7,134 nucleotides of DNA from CAZHWT01 sp964536215 (GTDB lineage: Bacteria; Patescibacteriota; CAZHWT01). The notes beneath the pieces were generated by a model, which was given only the letters and a program-made list of their open reading frames with translations, made no database searches and had not been told where the DNA came from. Shown one piece after another: positions 4,946-7,134 of this stretch. A program made the position numbers and the translations under genes. Numbering within the stretch: the stretch's first letter is position 1; each line of letters starts with the position of its first letter. The stretch is from the NCBI GenBank assembly GCA_964536215.1, contig CAZHWT010000046.1, forward strand, positions 1 to 7,134, written 5' to 3'.

Positions 4946-5488
4946 ATGCCTCATAAAGTTTCAACTCAAGGATTAACTATTATTTACACAGGCGAAGGCA
5001 AGGGGAAAACGACGGCGGCGATGGGGTTGGCGGTGCGGGCGGCGGGGTATGGCCTTAAGGTGGGGATTATTCAGTTTGTGAAGGTGTGGTTTACGGGGGA
5101 GAAAAAGAGTTTTGAAGATTTAGGGGTGGATTTTTGGCAGATGGGACAGGGGTTTTATCAGATTTTGGGTGATAATTTGGATCCGGAGGCCCATAAACAG
5201 GCCGCTAAAGAAGCTCTAGGCTATGCAGAAGAGACGATGTTATCAGGCAAGTACCAAGTACTGATATTGGATGAAGTCATCGGCTGTGAGGTTGGTGGGC
5301 TGCTAGAATCGGGTTCTATAGTTGGTTTTTTGGCTAAAAAGCCCAAAAGACTGGATGTTGTTTTGACGGGCCGACATGCGGAGACGATTGAAGGTTTAAT
5401 TGAGGCAGCGGATTTGGTGAGTGAGATGAAAAATATTAAACACCCATACGACAAGGGGATTTTGGCTAAGAAAGGGATAGATTATTAA
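4946..5488 (+). CDS. cobO: Corrinoid adenosyltransferase, CobO/BtuR (CobA) family
   Basis: This cytoplasmic enzyme transfers the 5'-deoxyadenosyl group of ATP to cob(I)alamin or cob(I)yrinate a,c-diamide, releasing triphosphate and making adenosylcobalamin. The 180-aa protein is a full-length family member. It has P-loop GEGKGKTT (16-23), then AVRAAGYGLKVGIIQFVK (29-46), the Walker B-like VLILDEV (105-111), VVLTGRHA (138-145) and the signature end KHPYDKGILAKKGIDY (165-180). It lacks the long N-terminal arm of Escherichia coli BtuR. ATG 4946 is the only upstream choice because TAA lies in frame at 4928. No Shine-Dalgarno is visible; the leader is A-rich repeat, so translation may be leaderless or weak. 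The product is the cofactor of NrdJ encoded upstream. Confidence 0.93.
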   Translation: MPHKVSTQGLTIIYTGEGKGKTTAAMGLAVRAAGYGLKVGIIQFVKVWFTGEKKSFEDLGVDFWQMGQGFYQILGDNLDPEAHKQAAKEALGYAEETMLSGKYQVLILDEVIGCEVGGLLESGSIVGFLAKKPKRLDVVLTGRHAETIEGLIEAADLVSEMKNIKHPYDKGILAKKGIDY

Positions 5489-5502
5489 GGGTGCGAGGAT
5501 GT

Positions 5503-5557
5503 GCCCTGATTTAATCAGGGCTGGATAGTGGGATTGCTCGCCCCGATAGAATCGAGC
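5503..5557. repeat. CCC(C/T)GAT...ATC(A/G)GGG palindromes between cobO and metK
   Basis: GCCCTGATTTAATCAGGGC (5503-5521) is a near-perfect palindrome. A degenerate relative, CCCCGATAGAATCGAGC (5541-5557), follows, and both are trailed by CTGGAT. The same palindrome, in the form CCCCGATTTGATCGGGG, lies inside metK at 6746-6762. Confidence 0.65.
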
Positions 5558-5578
5558 TGGATTGCAGGAGAGGTAGTA

Positions 5579-5614
5579 AAGTCACTTAAGCAGCGTAGGC
5601 TGCTTAAGTGACTT
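5579..5614. terminator. 16-bp hairpin, probable bidirectional terminator for cobO and metK
   Basis: AAGTCACTTAAGCAGC (5579-5594) pairs perfectly with GCTGCTTAAGTGACTT (5599-5614) around a GTAG loop, between the two convergent genes. On the metK strand only a short CTTTACT follows, so it is a strong stem with a poor T-tract. It is related to the hairpin after nrdJ. Confidence 0.65.
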
Positions 5615-5632
5615 AAACCTTCGGCCTAGGAT

Positions 5633-6793
5633 CTATCCAATCTCAACAACTTGCTCCCAGGGGAATTGGTCTCGGCCGAAGTGGCCGTAGGCGGCGGTGT
5701 CGCGGTAGATGGGGCGACGGAGGTCGAGGCCTTCGATGATGCCGCGGACCGAGGTGTCTAAGAGTTTGTGGCTGAAGTCGGTGATGGCGGCGTCAGATAC
5801 GGTTTGGGTGCCGAAGGTTTCAACTTGCTGCATGAGTGGTTTGGCTTGGCCGATGACGTAGGCTAGGCGAACTTCCGCTTGATCAGCCAGGCCGTTAGCG
5901 ACAATATTTTTGGCGATATAACGGGCGGCGTAGGCACCAGAGCGGTCAACTTTACTGGGGTCTTTGCCGGAGAAAGCGCCGCCGCCAACCCGGGCATAGC
6001 CGCCGTAGCCGTCGACGACAATTTTACGGCCAGTTAGGCCAGCGTCGGCGATAGGGCCGCCTTGGTGCCAAACGCCGGTGCCGTTGATGGTGAGATTGTA
6101 GGTGTTGGATTCTAGGTTATAGTTTTGCACTATTGGGTCGATGATGTGGGTTTTGAGGTCAGTGGTGAGTTGGTCGATAGTGATGTCTTGGTTATGGGGG
6201 ACGGCTAAGACGATGGAGTCTATGCCGACAGGTTGGCCATTTTGATAGGCGACGGTGACTTGAGATTTGCCGTCCGGGCGGAGATATGGCAGTTGGTTAG
6301 TACGTGCGTTGTCCATGGCCTCGACTAGTTTGTGAGCCAGGGTGATGGGGAGGGGCATGAATTCTGGAGTGTGATTGCAAGCATAGCCGAACATCATGCC
6401 CTGGTCCCCTGCTCCATCCTGGTCGACGCCGACGGCAATCTCGGGAGATTGTTGATTTATGAGGATGTCGATATTGGAGTGATGGTTGAATTCTTGAGTA
6501 GGATCGGTGTAACCAATGCGCTTGATTTCGTCGCGGGCAATTTGGGCAGCATCGATAGATGCGTTGGTGGTGAGTTCTCCGGCCAGGATGAGTTTGGATT
6601 TGGCGATGGTTTCGACGGCGACGCGGCTGGTTGGGTCTTGGGCTAAGCAGGCGTCCAGGATGGCATCAGAAATTTGATCACAAAGTTTGTCGGGATGACC
6701 GTTGCTGACTGATTCCGAGGTGAATGTTGACTTGGTCGGTGTGGACCCCGATTTGATCGGGGCAGATGTGGTTTGTGATTGCTTTTTAGGCAT
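5633..6793 (-). CDS. metK: S-adenosylmethionine synthetase (methionine adenosyltransferase)
   Basis: MetK makes S-adenosylmethionine from methionine and ATP in the cytoplasm. The protein is 386 aa, normal for the family. It shows FTSESVSNGHPDK (24-36; His33, Asp35 and Lys36 are ATP/Mg ligands), the GAGDQG motif (127-132), DAGLTGRKIVVDGYGG (250-265), GGGAFSGKD (270-278) with DPSKVDRSGAYAARY, and the end TAAYGHFGRD. The segment NGTGVWHQGGP (237-247) departs from the usual N-P-(T/S)-G-x-F-V-I-G-G-P. ATG 6793 is fixed by AAGGAGG (6801-6807). Residues 1-22 form a Ser/Thr/Lys-rich extension, of which APIKSG (11-16) is encoded by a palindromic repeat. It is convergent with cobO and controlled by the SAM-I riboswitch upstream. 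Confidence 0.97.
   Translation of the reverse strand: MPKKQSQTTSAPIKSGSTPTKSTFTSESVSNGHPDKLCDQISDAILDACLAQDPTSRVAVETIAKSKLILAGELTTNASIDAAQIARDEIKRIGYTDPTQEFNHHSNIDILINQQSPEIAVGVDQDGAGDQGMMFGYACNHTPEFMPLPITLAHKLVEAMDNARTNQLPYLRPDGKSQVTVAYQNGQPVGIDSIVLAVPHNQDITIDQLTTDLKTHIIDPIVQNYNLESNTYNLTINGTGVWHQGGPIADAGLTGRKIVVDGYGGYARVGGGAFSGKDPSKVDRSGAYAARYIAKNIVANGLADQAEVRLAYVIGQAKPLMQQVETFGTQTVSDAAITDFSHKLLDTSVRGIIEGLDLRRPIYRDTAAYGHFGRDQFPWEQVVEIG
6746..6762. repeat. Palindromic repeat inside the metK N-terminal codons
   Basis: CCCCGAT-TTG-ATCGGGG is a perfect 7-bp hairpin encoding APIKSG on the metK strand. It matches the intergenic palindrome at 5503-5521 with a compensated pair change (C-G here, T-A there). 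Confidence 0.65.
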
Positions 6794-6794
6794 G

Positions 6795-6828
6795 AAAAAA
6801 CCTCCTTATGGCTTTTCCAGCAGGAGGC
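6795..6828 (-). terminator. Riboswitch terminator that also hides the metK Shine-Dalgarno
   Basis: On the metK strand GCCTCCT (6828-6822) pairs with AGGAGGT (6806-6800), with a small inner TGG/CCA stem, and six T residues (6800-6795) follow. This is an intrinsic terminator shape. The 3' arm is the metK Shine-Dalgarno AAGGAGG, and the ATG comes one base after the T-tract, so the closed hairpin would stop transcription and block ribosome binding. Confidence 0.8.
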
Positions 6829-6867
6829 TTGCGAAGTTATTCGTCAATCGACGAATCGCATCAGCCC
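6825..6867 (-). promoter_or_regulatory. Antiterminator pairing of the metK riboswitch
   Basis: On the metK strand GGGCT-GA-TGCGA (6867-6856) can pair with TCGCA-AGCCT (6834-6825), with a two-base bulge. The first arm contains the 3' strands of P4 and P1, and the second contains the first four bases of the terminator 5' arm. A local hairpin ATTCGTCGATTGACGAAT (6856-6839) can form between them. This pairing excludes both P1 and the terminator. Confidence 0.65.
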
Positions 6868-6958
6868 ATATTGCTGGGCGGTTGGGGCACCTTGATCACT
6901 TGAATTAGGTTGCCGGACAGGTCATTGCAGCCGAATCTGCTCGCTGTCGCTCTTGATG
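6859..6958 (-). promoter_or_regulatory. SAM-I (S-box) riboswitch aptamer upstream of metK
   Basis: On the metK strand the aptamer shows P1 CATCA (6958-6954) pairing with TGATG (6863-6859), then AGAG, a P2 arm GACAG/CTGTC with a kink-turn-like GCGAG/AATGACC, the signature CGGCAACC (6915-6908), AAGGTGCC (6893-6886) and P4 GCCC...GGGC (6879-6864). The order and signatures are those of the SAM-I family. Since metK makes S-adenosylmethionine, ligand binding should stabilise P1, release the terminator arm and switch the gene off. SAM-I/IV variants are related alternatives. Confidence 0.88.
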
Positions 6959-6965
6959 TGGACAA

Positions 6966-6994
6966 ATTATAGCACGAATGATGTGGATTACGAA
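6966..6994 (-). promoter_or_regulatory. metK promoter with extended -10
   Basis: On the - strand TGCTATAAT gives a perfect -10 (6971-6966) with an extended TGN. The -35 at 17-bp spacing is poor (TTCGTA, 6994-6989). Transcription would start near 6959, right at the first base of riboswitch P1. The upstream half of the promoter lies in repeat sequence. Confidence 0.75.
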
Positions 6995-7050
6995 TTGGGT
7001 AACAGCCGAATGGAGCCTGTCAGCCTCTGGCTGAAATGGCAATACGAGCG
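6988..7050. repeat. Hairpin-bearing intergenic repeat module, copy 2
   Basis: Aligned without gaps to 911-973. The hairpin is TCAGCC-TCT-GGCTGA (7020-7034), fully Watson-Crick, with outer GCC/GGC pairing. It is embedded in ACGAAT units on both sides and overlaps the distal end of the metK promoter. Confidence 0.65.
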
Positions 7051-7134
7051 AATGCTACGAATGATGCGAATTACGAATAGGTAACATCCGAATTACGAAT
7101 GGCAATGCGAATGCTACGAATATGCGAATATACG
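7051..7134. repeat. ACGAAT array running off the window end
   Basis: The array continues to the last base. 7072-7134 is nearly identical to 4640-4703, about 2.4 kb away, on the same strand. Confidence 0.8.

Noticed and set aside
6332..6646. 104-aa + strand frame opposite metK
   Set aside because: It is antisense to conserved MetK motifs and has no supporting start signal.

Overview
The window reads as chromosomal sequence from an uncultured bacterium with mixed base composition, G-rich third codon positions and the standard genetic code (TGA, TAA and TAG all end genes here). The short genes, the housekeeping content and intergenic spaces crowded with short repeats would fit a Candidate Phyla Radiation (Patescibacteria)-like or similar uncultured lineage. 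That placement is an impression and cannot be proven from the sequence alone.

Layout. The C-terminal tail of an unidentified upstream gene (2-94) is followed by a gene-free stretch of about 320 bp carrying a candidate pair of NrdR operators. Next, on the + strand, come nrdR (416-904), a repressor of ribonucleotide reductase genes; nrdJ (1154-4039), an adenosylcobalamin-dependent class II ribonucleotide reductase; a small YunG-like protein (4241-4636); and cobO/btuR (4946-5488), a corrinoid adenosyltransferase. Convergent to these on the - strand is metK (5633-6793), S-adenosylmethionine synthetase, preceded by an extended -10 promoter and a complete SAM-I riboswitch (6859-6958). The riboswitch expression platform is a terminator hairpin that also hides the metK Shine-Dalgarno.

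How the genes work together. CobO makes adenosylcobalamin, the radical cofactor that NrdJ needs to make deoxyribonucleotides, and NrdR would control that pathway. MetK makes the other major adenosyl cofactor of the cell and is controlled by its product through the riboswitch. No gene for corrin ring synthesis or corrinoid import is in the window.

The most unusual aspect is repeat biology. Every long intergenic space is a mosaic of short repeat modules: ACGAAT arrays with a 60-bp higher-order period, a hairpin module with wobble-preserved pairing, a 9-bp and a 7-bp tandem repeat, CCTAGG modules and palindromes. Related sequences also sit in frame inside genes. They form the C-terminal tail of NrdR, two low-complexity stretches near the N-terminus of NrdJ, the two linkers on either side of the NrdJ TSCPD-like domain, and the N-terminal extension of MetK. 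This looks like repeat invasion of tolerant protein termini and linkers, comparable in concept to Rickettsia palindromic elements but with several unrelated repeat families at once.
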